The position numbers and the translations under genes were made by a program. From assembly GCA_035235625.1 (NCBI GenBank), contig CP141148.1, positions 3,720,001-3,784,000 of the forward strand: DNA of 64,000 nt. Direction: 5' to 3'. The notes under the pieces are model-generated. The model did not search any database. It saw only the letters and a program-made list of their open reading frames with translations, and was not told where the DNA came from. Within the stretch, counting starts at the first letter, position 1; the number at the start of each line of letters is the position of its first letter. Below are positions 1-12,145 of the stretch, piece after piece. Origin of the DNA: Saururus chinensis (lineage: Eukaryota > Streptophyta > Magnoliopsida > Piperales > Saururaceae).

Positions 1-1660
1 GATCAAAGGTTGCTCGGGTCAGGGTGGGTTTGCTCAAGTATACAGAGCATACGTTGACAGTAATTCCGATGATGTTGTTGCATTAAAGGTCATATAAGCT
101 ACTTATTGGTTATTAAAAACTTTAATACAAGATATATGAGAATTATCTTAACATGTATATATTTTTTTGAACGCAGATACAAAGGCCACCTTTTCCGTGG
201 GAGTTCTATATGTACCGTCAACTTGATCAACGTATTGCAGATGGTGATGTATGCAACATTTGCAGATTTTTTTGTTATGTGGTTTTTATTTAACAGAAAA
301 TATGTTATCTCTCAGTGAAGGAAATAAAGGATTAGTTGTTCATTCTTTGTATTTTCTCAGAGATCAAGCTTCGGATTTGCTCATAGAGTACATGTATATT
401 CTGATTGTAGTGTACTAGTTTGTGACTATCTAGGCCATGGAACTCTTCAGGTGTGTTAGACATGTCTTTCTACTTTCAATTTTTTGGAGGATCAAAAGTC
501 TGAACCTATAATCATGGAAACATATTTGTGCAGGATGCAATAAATTCTTATGTTGTGGTGGGTCAGACTATGGAAGAAGTGCTATGCATTTATTATACTA
601 TAGATATGTTGCGCATGCTGGAAACATTGCACAGTGTGGGAATTATTCATGGTGATTTCAAGCCTGACAATTTACTAATTCGCTATTCTAGGTAATTTAG
701 TCCTTATTATATGCGGACTGACAATTTACTTTACAAATGATCATTTTAAAAAAACAACTTAGTAAATGATAGTTAGCAAGATAAGAACGCAATGTAAATA
801 TATGTGTTGTGTGATGGATATGACATGTTTTTCAAAGCATGAATAAATCTAGCCCAATTAACTCGTACATTTTCTAATTATTTTGTCTCGGAAAATTCTG
901 GTTGCTTCCTTCTGCAGGGATGATTTGACAGAGAATGGGTTCCAAGAACGAGCTGGACCTTGGCGTGATCAGGTTCTATTCATAAGAACATTTTTGTCTT
1001 CACTATTAATATCAGCAGGAGTTTATTATTTTTAATTGTACAGGGTCTTTGCCTTGTTGACTGGGGAAAAGGAATAGATCTAAAACTTTTTAGTGATGGG
1101 ACTAAATTCATGGGAGATTGCCGAACATCTGGGTTCCGTTGTGTTGAAATGCAAGAAAATAAGCCATGGAAACTTCAAGTTTGTCCTCGCTGTTCCTTTT
1201 TTCGGGTCTGAAAATCATTGTATTTCTTCTGTCAGTATTTCAAAATTCATAACGCTTTCTCTGAATAGGTAGACACCTATGCCCTCTGTGTTAATGCCCA
1301 TATGATGTTGCATGGAACATACATGGACATTCAGAAGAAGGCAAATCCAGATGGAAGTTATTTATATCAACCCAGACTATCTTTGAAGAGGTAAATATCA
1401 GTCTGGATGCTAATCAGTTAACAACTTTCAGTACTTGCCTATCCTGATCCTAGTGTAAAATTGAATCAAGGTACTGGAAGGTTAATTTGTGGAGTGAACT
1501 GTTCACGAAATTGCTCAATATCGGCACCATTGAGGATGACACAACTATACTGCAGGGTTTAAGAAAATCATTTGAAGATTATTTGTGCGAAAACATTCAG
1601 CTGATAAAAAAGCTAAAGCAGTCTCTTCTGAAACAACGGGTATCCTTATGCTCTACTTAA
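1..1660 (+). CDS. BUB1: BUB1 mitotic checkpoint Ser/Thr kinase, 3' part (partial)
   Basis: C-terminal kinase domain of a BUB1-type spindle assembly checkpoint kinase, which acts at kinetochores and delays anaphase until chromosomes are attached. Eight exons can be read: <1-88, 177-248, 361-450, 534-691, 918-972, 1044-1178, 1269-1390 and 1471-1660 (stop TAA). All have GT..AG borders and compatible phases. The first exon enters in the Gly-rich loop (GQGGFAQVYRA). Exon 2 has the PPFPWEFYMYRQLD block typical of BUB1, exon 4 the catalytic loop HGDFKPDN, and exon 6 the Mg-binding position as VDWGKGID (DWG instead of DFG). The N-terminal TPR and motif regions lie upstream of the window. No lesion is seen in the visible part, so the gene looks functional. 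The exact exon 2 donor (GAT|gtatgc) is my choice because it keeps frame. Confidence 0.93.
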
Positions 1661-2100
1661 ACGTTTGTACACTGGATGTACTGAATGTGAGTTTGTCTTC
1701 AAGCTGCCGCAATGTAACGGGCAGAGTGTTTTATGATGTATAATTGGCACTTTTTGGCAATTGTAATATAAAAATGTAGTATAACTTTTGTAAATCACTA
1801 AATTCATTAGGTGGATTATCTAGCATAACCTTAGTGACTATATTCAAGAAGAGCATCCACAACTCATTTCAAGATGAGTGTATACAATTCAATGGTTGTT
1901 GATTTAAATGAACTCATGATTCATGAACCAGGCAACGCGCACATTAAGCTCATCCTTCATGCAATAGTCTTGCTTTGCCATTGTCCTTTAGTGCAGTCAC
2001 TCACTTAAAATTGTAGGCTATAGAATATATATGGCTGTGCAATTATCATTAGGGAAAATTAAATAGATATTGTTAAAATTTTTTTTACTAAAATAACAAA
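1661..2100. other. BUB1 3' flank
   Basis: A/T-rich sequence downstream of the BUB1 stop, presumably 3' UTR and intergenic DNA up to the MULE terminus. I see no gene or repeat in it. Confidence 0.4.
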
Positions 2101-2400
2101 GAGAGAAATATTGCCGATTATGGTGTTGGAATTTGCCATGTAGGTGCCAACATGGTGTTGCTTGTGTGACTTTTTTTTAATGTTTTTGCTTTAAAGGATA
2201 AAACTTGATATCAATAAATTTTATCCTTTAGAAAGACTAAATCCATTTACTTATGGCGAAAACCTTGTACTTGGGACCATTTATTATTAATTTTCTCCTT
2301 CTAAAGGATTAAGATTCATCCTTCCAAAGGATGAAGACCCGTCAGCATCCATAAAAATTCTTTTTGTTTTGTACTTATTTTGTCCTTTAAAAGGATGAAA
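2101..2400 (+). repeat. MULE left terminal inverted repeat
   Basis: The segment with GGTGTTGGAATTTGCCATG, then GTAGGTGCCAAC, then a block of CTTTAAAGGATAAAAC-like motifs is matched in the same order on the reverse strand at 11870-12145 (reverse complement GTGTTGGAATCTACCATG, GTAGGCGCCAAC). Similarity is clear over about 300 bp but imperfect, so the element is old. Confidence 0.75.
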
Positions 2401-2689
2401 TTGAATCTAAAATTTGTAATTAAATATTTATTTAGCCATGAAACAAACCTTGTGAAAACAAACCTACATATAATTTGTATTAATATAAAACACACTTGTG
2501 ATAACATTTAGAAAGATGAGTAACATGTAAATGAGATATAATGTTCCCCAAAATTATGTTATAGAAACAAGGTTTACACTATATTCATTTGAAAAAATGT
2601 ATCACAACAGCTCTAATGACTAATGAGCTCTACCTCTCCTACCCTTATTATGACCTCGACCTAGGCCATGAAGCTGGTCCTCTTGGTTT

Positions 2690-4430
2690 TCGTAAAGATG
2701 GATCATCTAAACACACAGATGAAGATAATGGGATGAGATTTGCACAATCTGCCCACTGGTGTTTAGTATATACTTTCGAAATAATTTACATCTCAACTGG
2801 TGGAGGATGGGTTGGATCTAGAACAGTTGGAGATGATGGATGTGGACTATCATGTGAAGCTAAAGCTTGTGAAAATAAAGGAGGAGAGAAGGCTACTACA
2901 GATGTAGATGGAATATCTGTGTATGAAGCTTGCTTCTTTGGTGTTGGAGCTACCTCATTGGTGTGACAATGTTCATGTACGTCTATAATAACCGATTGAA
3001 GTAGTGGTAAACTATGAAGAACAACCCTATGGTGCACAATGATCAATTGATATGTTACTAACAAGACCTCACCCGAAGTATATATGTATATAGCGGCAAT
3101 CAAATATGCATATGTTTGTCTCGCTAAACCAAGCTATAATATAAAATAAAATAAATGTCACATAAATACTATACATGAAATAAGAAATTATTATGTTATA
3201 ATCAAGATATACTTACCAAAGTTGTCTTAGATGCACCCGAGGCTAATATATCATTTCCTTTGAATCATTGTATAGCAGAATATATCTCCCCGTAATCGTC
3301 AAATACCAATGCATGTACAAGCTACTAGCATCACACGATTATGTAGCCATCTCCCTTCGAATAATAGGTCCTCGTCGATAACTGATGGATCATCTAAACA
3401 CATCTATAAAGTTAATGGGATGAGATCTGTACAAGTTGCATGCTATTGTCTAGTATATACTTTCAAAATTATCTACATCCCAACTAGCGAAGGATGGGCT
3501 GGATCTAGAGCAACAAAATATGATTGACATGGACTATCATGTGAAGCTAAATAAAGGAGAGATAGCTGATGCAGACAAAAGATGGAATATCCGTGTATGT
3601 AGCAAGCCTTGTCTGTGTCTGAGTTGCATCATTGGTGTGACAATGTTGTTGTGCACTATGACCAGATACCCAGAGGACTCACCCAGACTAGACTCTATTG
3701 CTTTTACTTAGTTGCATTGAACTATTTATTATTGTAATAGTTTAGTATTTGCTTTGGTTTGGTATTTAGGTATAAAGCTGTGTTGGTTCAGTTAGTGGCC
3801 CAGGATAGCAGACCCACTAACTGACATATTCACCTAGGGAACCAGGCCGGCCTGGGTTGGGTTGGATGACTCCCTAGGGGACTGGTCGTCCCCTATATGG
3901 GTGGCCCTCTCTTGTTTGATAATATGCAATTGGAATTACTCATATTTTCTCTCATTTCTTCATTACTTCTCCTCTTTCCCTACGTAGATCTCTTAGGTGC
4001 CAATTGTGCCTACTCCAGGCACGTCAAATGTCCATGTACGTCGTTTGTAATAACTGATTGAATTAGTGACAAACTATGAAGGGCAACCCAATGGTGCATG
4101 ATGATTGACTGATATGTTGTTAATAAGACCTCACTCAAAGTATGTGTTAACAATGGCAGTCAAATGTGCAAATGTCTGTCTAGCTAAACTAAGCTATAAT
4201 ATAAAATAAAATAAATGTCACATAAACACTATACACCAAATAAAAAATTATTATGTTATAATTAAATATACTGACCAAAGCTATCTCAAGCGCGCCTTCA
4301 AGTTGATATGTCATCTCCTCTAAATCATCACATAGTAGAATATATCTTCGCATAATCATCATATACCACTGCATGTATGGGCTACGGACATGATGTGATG
4401 ATAATAGACTGTATGTTGTATAGCCCAATT
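2690..4430. repeat. Tandem duplication within the MULE PMD 3' region
   Basis: A unit beginning GATGGATCATCTAAACACA (about 2698) recurs at about 3382. The downstream parts also recur in order: AAACTATGAAG at about 3009 and 4067, then ATAATATAAAATAAAATAAA at about 3137 and 4197. The second copy is longer because a solo LTR sits in it (3647-4026). Short open frames here are transposon-derived, not host genes. Confidence 0.7.
3647..4026. mobile_element. Solo LTR, 380 bp, TSD AATGT
   Basis: Begins TGTTGTGCAC and ends GGCACGTCA. It is flanked on both sides by the perfect 5-bp duplication AATGT (3642-3646 and 4027-4031). It interrupts the second copy of the tandem duplication exactly where the first copy reads through without it. 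This makes it a solo LTR left by recombination between the two LTRs of a retrotransposon. Confidence 0.8.
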
Positions 4431-4660
4431 GGTAATGTGGCAGCCCTATCGAGTAACTTGATGCATGAACTCTATCGTGTAAGGAGTATCTTGCTCTAAG
4501 CCAAATTGAAGCATCACATGGTTATGGACATGCATCTCCACAACCTCAAAGCATATGTATGGTGTTGTAAATAGCCACACATCATGTCCATCCGTACATA
4601 GAGGAGGTAGCGCAACCAATGCCTCAGTCGAGTATGGCTATCAAATGACATGCACAAAAT
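4189..4660 (-). pseudogene. Plant mobile domain (PMD) protein, C-terminal half, degenerate
   Basis: Minus-strand translation from about 4650 to 4446 gives a PMD-like stretch with PYICFEVVEMHVHNHVMLQF followed by a GLEQ block, resembling the ICFxxVExHxxxRVxxQFG signature of MAIN/MAIL-type plant mobile domains. A TAG at 4446-4448 breaks it. Frame-shifted continuation gives YMQWYMMIMRRYI, the Trp/Arg-rich end of the domain. The N-terminal half lies at 9250-9990, separated by inserted DNA. The PMD is an aminotransferase-like fold found in a few host genes and many MULEs and Gypsy elements. Here it is clearly transposon-borne and dead. Confidence 0.7.
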
Positions 4661-7600
4661 TTAAGCATAATCGGTTTTACATTCATAGCTTATATTCATT
4701 ATATTACATATCACATAATGAAATATAATTACATGATATGGATGTTAAATTTTAATTATTTACTCGCAAGTAGAAAAATTTATAGTAGTTAAGCGACTAA
4801 ATCGAGTGTCGATCCCACATAGACTTAAAATTGGAAAACCAAATTTAATCTTACTTAAGTAAACTTCAATCTAGTTAACAAATATAAAGAGAATAACTTA
4901 ACTAAAGTAACTAACAAAGGTAAATAAGAATTTAAAGATAATTAAACTATCAAAATCAAAATTCTAAAGCTTTAATCTAAGAATAAGAAATCAATACAAA
5001 ATAAATAAAACATTATCAAATAAACAAAACACTAGGGCACAAGAATCCACATTCATTAAATCATAGAAACTCATACGTATGATCATTAATCATTTTTTTT
5101 CACATTCATCTCATAATAATCTATAATTCAATCGTCCTTATTATGAAAAATATCATCATTAAGCTCTCATGCACAATAAAAAAATACAATGTTCCCCCTT
5201 ACTTCAACGAATTAAAATCAAGTCATTAGTTATATCCACAATTTACAAATCACAACTAATACCCAATTTCAATATTAAACAAGACAAAACCAAGTAAAAA
5301 ACTAATGAGAACCAACTTAAATTATGAGATAAACATGACTAAACTCATATCTAAATTAATCTCATTAATTAAAAATGTAAAAATAATTAACATTAAATCC
5401 ACCATTAAGACAAATTAATTAAGTCTTAAAATCATGACATTCTACAATTTAATAAAGCTTCATCCAAGCTCTAGTAAAGAGTTTTAGCTACTCATTGTCA
5501 TAAGAAATAACATTTTTATTACATAAAGTAGAAAAAAACATAAAAATTTAGAAGAAAATCAAGCAAGATTTAAAAATTTTGGACTGCTACAGTAATCATG
5601 AACACTAACCACAATTATTTTTTATCTTCTACAACCTTATGTATTAATAGTGTTGCTACAGTAACCCATGGACTGTTTTGATTTTTTTTTGTGCTTCTTC
5701 TTTGCTCCTTAGGTTTGGGACTTCAATTCTTCCACTCTCAAAGTATTTTTTCATTAATTTCGGAGGATGGGTTTCAAGGATTTTGCCTCACATTTGTTGT
5801 ATTCTTCTCCCTCCTCTTCTTGAATTCTCTACTATAGTGTTTAAATAAATTTTTGGACAATACCTCTTTCCTTATTTAAGTACCCAATTCCAACCCAAAA
5901 TAATAGCTTCTTGCTATGTTTGAGAATTCATTTTAGAAGCTTTCTTGCTGCCAAATTTTTTACCACTTTATTTCTAGTTTCCTTTCTTTATTCTCTCTGG
6001 TTAGTATTCAACAATAGCAGCCATGAAAATATCTTCTTTTTAATTAAAATCAGCTCTCATTCTTCAATTTTAAACTTCAAACATGTTCTTCATTAACTTA
6101 ATTGAAATGAGTTTTGATATTCTTAATTTATTTACTCAAATTTGTACTTAATTTCACCAAAAATCAAATAACTGTAATCTGGATGTTTCTATCCAAAAAT
6201 TTGTCTAAGAAGATGAAGTTGTTCACTGAACAATCCACATTATTGTTCACTTTTCTTATCTGTTCATTAAGCTATTTTGTTTATGTCTATATATATTTCT
6301 AACATATTCGCGTCTCCAGACAGTTGTCGAAAACAGTTGTAAGCATGTCAAGAGTGTTATGAATTTTTTCAACATGATCTACATTCCTCAAGAAACGTAC
6401 ATTACCTATAACACATAAACAATCATATTATATGCATGTAAGACATATGTAGAACACTGATTTTATTTAAATACAGTCCTATACAATTAACATTGCCCAA
6501 ATTAACTAATAATTAAATCACATTACTAATATCTTTCTTAATATAAATAAACTCTAATTAATCCTTAATTAACCTAATCATACACTAGAAAATAAGGTAA
6601 ATAGGCATATAAAATATATAAAAATTATGCATAGTAATGGACGTTAGTAGTCCAACTCTCCTCTATACAATCGAAGGACTCCTTGTAGATTTTTGATATT
6701 TTTCCTTCGAACATTCCACTATAAGGAGTTAAATTTAACAAATCCATTCAGCACATCCACATAAACCTATGTAAAAAAACTAACAATTAAAAAAATATAT
6801 ACCTAGCTCCTATTGGAGCACCCTCCACTACTGGCCTGATCTCAATAGTTCATCGGTTGACATGTAAATGCTCCCATGACCATAGTTATGACATAAAATG
6901 TCATAAAAGAGATATAGAAAACCCAAAATATTTGTACGTGTGGGAAATAAATATTTTAATAAATTTATTTAACTCAAGAAGTGTGAAACAACCAACAATC
7001 CCCAAGGTCAAAACATGATAAGCTTTCCTTTTTTAAACAAAATAGTATGTTCTATGAAAAAAATTGTAATCAAATAAGCAAGAAACACAAAAAAAAAAAT
7101 TTAAGTGGAAACCTAACAATGGGAAAAATCATGTGATACTCTGTCCAAATCAACTATGCACTATGTAAACCTAAGATCAGAGAATTACCGATTAAAAAGA
7201 GAAAAAACTTTATTTTTCTTCATAGAGTTGGTTTTGCACATTACTCTTAAATTATGAATAATCCACTCCTTCATTATTTATCAACACTAGTTTGATCTTC
7301 TCTTCTGTTTGCTCTTTGATCCATATAGATCTTTCATCTCCTCCTTTATAATAAATCTTCTATCTTCATTGATCTTCTCAGTAACAATCTTCAGGAAACA
7401 CTATGTCTTATATGTATTTTTATGTTTTTATCTCACCTCTAATCACTCTCCTAAATTAAGGTAGGTACTTTGTTACTCTAGAATACTAACTGTCTCAAAA
7501 CTCCATTTAAGCAACTTCATACAAGTACTTTAATTTTTTTTAAGTCTTCTTTTTCTTTCCCATCACGTCCCAAACCCTGTTTAAAGACTCCTAAGTCTTA

Positions 7601-8070
7601 AAAGTATTATGAAATTAACTAAGAATTCAAATCAAACTGGAAAACCTTAATTTAGGCAACTTTGCGACCAATCGAACGATCATTCTATAGGGTGATTGAT
7701 CTATCGTTGTTCATTTCCCTTACGACTCTTCCATCAAACTAACAATTGATCGATAAACTCTAAAGTTTATTTTTCAATGGTGAGCTTTCAGGTGCCAATA
7801 GATCTTAAAGTGATCAATCGTTCTTCCAAATTTTGGAGCTTTTGCTACAATTCATCACCAATCAATCCTTCCAATCTTGTGATTGGTCATTCTGACTGGA
7901 TTTTTTATTTTTTAATATACAAACCTACAATTCTCACCATTCTTTCACTTTAAGGTCTCTTTTATCCTAAAGTATGTGAATGTGATGTGCATGCATGTTT
8001 TTATATGACAAAAACACAAATTGAGTTTCCTTTTTGCTTCATCTTCAAAATTCAATCTTTAGACTTAAAC
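4661..8070. other. A/T-rich insertion inside the MULE, no gene
   Basis: This stretch separates the two halves of the PMD relic, so at least part of it is inserted DNA. It is very A/T-rich, with only short spurious open frames. A segment near 4760-4850 resembles the leader region of LTR retrotransposons, but I cannot assign a family or borders. Confidence 0.4.
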
Positions 8071-9204
8071 TGTCGCGCCTGGGATTTTCGGAAGCATATA
8101 AAATTTTTTTTTTACAAAAATATTGGCGTTTACCCGGGCCCGCGACTAGAGCCACTCCCCTTATGCAATAATATAATAATAGTTTCCCAAGACATGTACA
8201 AACACATAAGAGAAAAATAATGAGAGTTCTTACTTGTTACGGTGCGGTTGAAATCTTTAAAATCACATCGATAAAACTCGGAGTAGGCTCGGAGACACTT
8301 TACCTTTCACACGCCCATAGGCAGTGGACAAAACCTCCCATTTCCTAGAGACACTTTACCCTTCCCGCGCACGTAGGTGGCAGACAGAACCTCCCCTTAC
8401 CTTAGGGCGTTTCTCCATTATAGGGTCGCTAACTCAAGGATGAACGCTTCCATTGCATAGAACACCCTTAAATTAGCTAAGAACGCTTTTTGAATGGAAG
8501 AAAACGGACTCAGAACGACTCTAGAAACTCATTCGGAAGAATGAACGAAAACCTCAATTTATAGGAAAGACCCGTGAGCTGATGGTGCATGCGACACGCA
8601 TCGCACGTTGAATGGAAGACACCGTGGCACCGTCGCACCTGATGCGGGTGCGGTGCACGCGTTTGCGGGGTGATGTTGTGCGTCCGTCGACACGTGACGC
8701 GGATTTACTCAGTTTCGCGTGGATCCACCGCGAGTCGAGCGATCGTCACTCTGCGCAGCGCGGCTTTGCTTGGCTTGGCACAAGCTGTTGGCCTCATCAA
8801 TGACGCCAGCTATTTTGTCAGTTTCATATTGTTTTTAATATTATTTTAATTAAATACCAATTCCAAAAACACGATAACTTCTTATCCCGAAGTTGGAATT
8901 GTACGTTCATAGAACAGATGGAATCGTATTGATGAGCCTTTCAAAACTAAACCCTACATGGGTAGGTTATCTCGCACTTTTAAAGTGGATGCTGCTCATG
9001 TGACACATTTTTTGAGGTCGTAACTTTCGCTACCAACCTCCTTTTCGTGTGTTCTTAGGTTCGTTACATTCATCTCACCGAGCTCTATTATACCTAAAAA
9101 AAACTCTTCAAATATATGCCTTTAAATAATTTGAAATAATTAAAAACTCATAAAATAATTTTATTAGAGGCAGGAAATCATACTGAAAATTCGCAGTCAT
9201 TACA
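8071..9204. mobile_element. Solo LTR, 1134 bp, near-perfect TSD
   Basis: Begins TGTCGCGCCTGGG and ends GCAGTCATTACA. It is flanked by TAAAC (8066-8070) and TAAAT (9205-9209), four of five bases identical. A second, partial copy of the same LTR family is at 28130-29570. The two share the phrases ACATGGGTAGGTTATCT and TCGTAACTTTCGCT and the same GTCATTACA end. It is inserted in the PMD interval of the MULE. Confidence 0.7.
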
Positions 9205-9249
9205 TAAATTGACTCAAACTTATACATCAATGACATTATTTTGATCATA

Positions 9250-9990
9250 GAAAAAAACCAATACATGATATAAATACACTTATGCTCTTACGACATGCAC
9301 TTGTCTACTAGTGTTATTAGCAAATATGGTACATCTAAGGCTCACTCAGCTATTGCTCAATACTAAAGGTGGATGTACTTTGCTAAGGAGTTGAGCTAGT
9401 AAATCTATATTAGCAACTTGTCTTGCTGTTGTGCCTGTCACCACAAGGCCATCTATGAGAAGTCCAATAAGTACAAACGTATCCTATAAGGTTATGGACA
9501 TCTCCCCACAAGGCAAGTAGAATGTATGCATCTCCCTTTGCCATCTCTTGGCGAGGATTGTGATTAAACGCCTATCTAGCCTAAGTGTTGTGTCTCGATC
9601 GGACACAAATGGTACCTAGCTTCACGAAGGAGTAAGGGGTGAAGTTTGGATGAAGGAAGTAGAGAAAATAGTCTTAATTTTGCATAAAGACAAAGGAGGA
9701 AGACAACCCCCCTATATGGAGGCCGCGACTCCATTGGGATGCCTGCAACTGGTGGGCCCCATGCTAATAGTGGGCCACCAACTGGTCCATTACAAATCAA
9801 CATTCAATTCCCCCCCCTGCCCGAATATAGTTTATTACATCTTGAAAGTAAAGTACTAAAAAGGAACGTAACCCTAATATAGTAGGTCCTAAACATGGAA
9901 AGTAGTACAAGGCGGGAGATGTCTTGCCCCCATATGAGGTACACAACACTAAGGTACTATAAATGGATGAAGTGTTAAAATCTAGCTTGC
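9250..9990 (-). pseudogene. Plant mobile domain (PMD) protein, N-terminal half, degenerate
   Basis: Minus-strand translation upstream and downstream of the inserted solo LTR (9586-9948) gives a PMD start: RLDRRLITILAKRW, MHTFYLPCGEMSITL, a stop where the family usually has Glu, then LIGLLIDGLVVTG. The HTFxLPCGExxITL signature is characteristic of plant mobile domain proteins. The residues before the LTR insertion resume on its far side, showing that the LTR landed in the coding region. The C-terminal half is at 4189-4660. Confidence 0.75.
9586..9948. mobile_element. Solo LTR, 363 bp, TSD CTAAG
   Basis: Begins TGTTGTGTCTCGATCGGACA and ends GAGGTACACAACA, with perfect TGTTG/CAACA termini. It is flanked by the identical 5-bp duplication CTAAG (9581-9585 and 9949-9953). 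The short inverted repeat just inside its start (TGT..CGG..ACA) resembles the LTR starts of the chromovirus at 30915-36237, so it is probably a related family. Confidence 0.85.
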
Positions 9991-10329
9991 TCAAAATACA
10001 GAAGCATACACTCATCAACATCACAATGTCTAAAGTTGGTGAAAGGGGTCCTATAATAAGTTAAAATATTGTAAACCAATGTACCATTTCATAACAAATG
10101 AAATTAAAGGCATGGTAAGTGAAAATACCTCTCCTCGCCAAGTGGAGGTCAGCATATGAGTGTCCTGCTCAACAAGGACAGACTCATGAATGAGGTCTGG
10201 CTCATAAGAAGTGTCAATTCGATCCATATAATTTGTGAGGAAATAAGTACTTTAGGAACAATTGGTCTTAACTAAAAGGAAGATTAAATGAAAAGGTTAT
10301 ACAATAAAATCGTATGTTTACCAATCAAC

Positions 10330-11050
10330 TAGAGGGTTAGTGCATCTTTTACTATTATGCCCAGATTGTTAGCATCTCCCACATTTATAACATGATCTAC
10401 CATCTCTTTCCATGGTTGCACAGTCCATTATTTTCTTAATTCAGGTAGAGCGTAGGCAACTAGGTTGTTTTTATGCTATTGGGGGTAATAACACATAATG
10501 AACATTTCTTTCCCCAAACTCCCAATCATGAGGAGAGTAGAATTTCATGGAGTACACATTTCTATAAGCGATAAATGTGTAACATATTCTTGCCTGACAA
10601 GCTCCCGCCGTTTTTCCCATATAGCAAGAAGATGAGAGCAAGGATATTGGTACACTTGAGGGTAATTACACTCGCAAGTTTGATTCACAAGATACACAAC
10701 AAACTTCCTTCCACACATGGTAAACACTTTATAAACAATGGAGTTAATTCTTTTAATTCTATACTCCTCGATTTTGTTTGACTGTTCTCTTATGATCCCT
10801 TCATCTTTAGGAGTGTATGGGGTAACTATAACCTCCGAAGTGCAAGATCATTTCAGAAAGAATTTGATCACCCAATAAAAAATAGTTGACACTAAGGCCT
10901 GCATCGGTAATGCTTGTGACCCCTTCAAGATTCTATTTAAAATTTTCACCATATTTGTCTTCATAATTCCAAATCTTCTAAAAGCATTGTATGTAAGATA
11001 TCTCTGTTTAGGGTGTAATCCTTCTCATGTGAAGAGTTGTCTTGCCCTCT
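10330..11050 (-). pseudogene. MuDR/MULE transposase C-terminal remnant
   Basis: Minus-strand translation shows, in order, a region like the conserved end of MULE transposases (NMVKILNRILKGSQALPM then ALVSTIFYWVIKFF, about 10950-10870) and a SWIM zinc finger (CECNYPQVYQYPCSHLLAIW, CxCxnCxH, about 10680-10620). A CCHC zinc knuckle follows (CYKCGRC, stop, QSGHNSKRC, about 10400-10340). The DDE catalytic part is not recognisable. Stops and frame changes are frequent. Together with the TIRs this identifies the 2.1-12.15 kb element as a MULE. Confidence 0.8.
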
Positions 11051-11259
11051 AACACTCTAACTTTCCTTACTAATCAAGTTCACATTAACTTCAAATTGTT
11101 CAACTATCAGCACACATGCAATTACTCCAATCAAATCCGTCAATGTATTATTTTTTCAAGGGAGAATCCACTTTTATTGATGGCTCAAAAGATAATTCAA
11201 TGTTTAATAGTAGAAAACTTCATCATTGCATGTGGATTGGTAGACAACTTGACAAAAAA

Positions 11260-11690
11260 AAAATTGCTTTTAAAAACATGTATAAACTTGTAGCACTCTT
11301 TGATGATATGCTTGAGGGTAATTCTTATGTCTCTAATCGCCCACTTGTATAGCTATGATGCATTAGAATGCTGAGGTTGTATGGAATGAGCAATTCAAAA
11401 TCACTCTAATCAATTGGTAAGTTTGTGCATCAAAGATATCTCGATTTGTCTGGGCCAAGAAGTGAGGCATTGCCAGAGTCTATTGAGAAATTGTGGAATA
11501 TGAGACATCTCATCTTTAGAAATACAAGATTAATAAGAATACCAGAATTAGTTAGGAAGTTAGGCTAGCTGAGATATCTCAATTTTGCAATGGTCAGATA
11601 GAGAGCAATTACTAGAATCTATAATTAACCTATGAATAACTTAAATCTATCTTTTTATAGAAAACTGCAAATGACTAGGTGGAGCAGTTG
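11260..11690 (+). pseudogene. NLR-type leucine-rich-repeat fragment captured in the MULE
   Basis: Plus-strand translation (about 11355-11600) reads MLRLYGM, then YLDLSGPRSEALPESIEKLW, then MRHLIFRNTRLIRIPEL and LRYLNF, with stops between. The spacing xLPESIxxLxxLRxL is that of the leucine-rich repeats of plant NB-LRR disease-resistance proteins. No NB-ARC domain is present. It lies inside the MULE next to its right TIR and on the strand opposite to the transposase, as expected for a gene fragment captured by the transposon. Similarity is by motif only, so the donor gene is unknown. Confidence 0.6.
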
Positions 11691-11869
11691 AGACTTGAGA
11701 GATTTGAGAGAGGTTGCAGTAGCATATTGTCGGAGCCACTGAGTGCCTTCCTCCACATTCTCCCCGATTGAGCCTTGAGAGGCGAGTGGGCTGGCGAGTC
11801 TGGCTGGCAACTACGAAGGGGCAAAGCAAAGTAAGTGGCAGAGAAAAACGAGCAAAAGGGTTGTAAAAA

Positions 11870-12145
11870 GATGATATTTTGTCCTTTAGAACGATGAAAG
11901 CTAAAGGACAAAATCATAGTTTAGTCCTTCTAACAGATGAAATCACATTTTGACTAACCAAGTAGGGCCAATAGATGGGCCGTGTATGGATTTTGTCCTT
12001 ATAAAGGATAAATTCTATTGAAGTTGAGTTTTGTCCTTTAAAACTTAGCAAAAAAAATAACAATAAAAGCCGTGCAGGCACTAGCACCAGGTTGGCGCCT
12101 ACATGGTAGATTCCAACACTATAATGAGAATTGGTTTTCTTTCTC
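11870..12145 (-). repeat. MULE right terminal inverted repeat
   Basis: Reverse complement of this block matches 2101-2400 in order, including the GTGTTGGAATCTACCATG core and the CCTTTAAAGGA-type motifs. It marks the right end of the MULE. Confidence 0.75.

Larger units (their letters stand above)
2101..12145 (-). mobile_element. Degenerate Mutator-like element (MULE) with long TIRs, MuDR and PMD remnants
   Basis: About 10 kb framed by long inverted terminal repeats (2101-2400 and 11870-12145). Inside, on the minus strand, are a MuDR-type transposase remnant (10330-11050) and a plant mobile domain gene in two halves (9250-9990 and 4189-4660). A plus-strand NLR leucine-rich-repeat fragment lies next to the right TIR. 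Later insertions interrupt it: solo LTRs at 3647-4026, 8071-9204 and 9586-9948. Association of PMD genes with MULEs is known in plants. Many stops and frameshifts show it is dead. I could not find a convincing 9-bp target-site duplication, so the outer ends are approximate. Confidence 0.75.

Noticed and set aside
2589..3527. Small open frames on both strands with Gly-rich or Pro-rich translations
   Set aside because: They are parts of a tandem duplication inside the MULE and read the tail of the PMD relic; frames are not conserved between the two copies.
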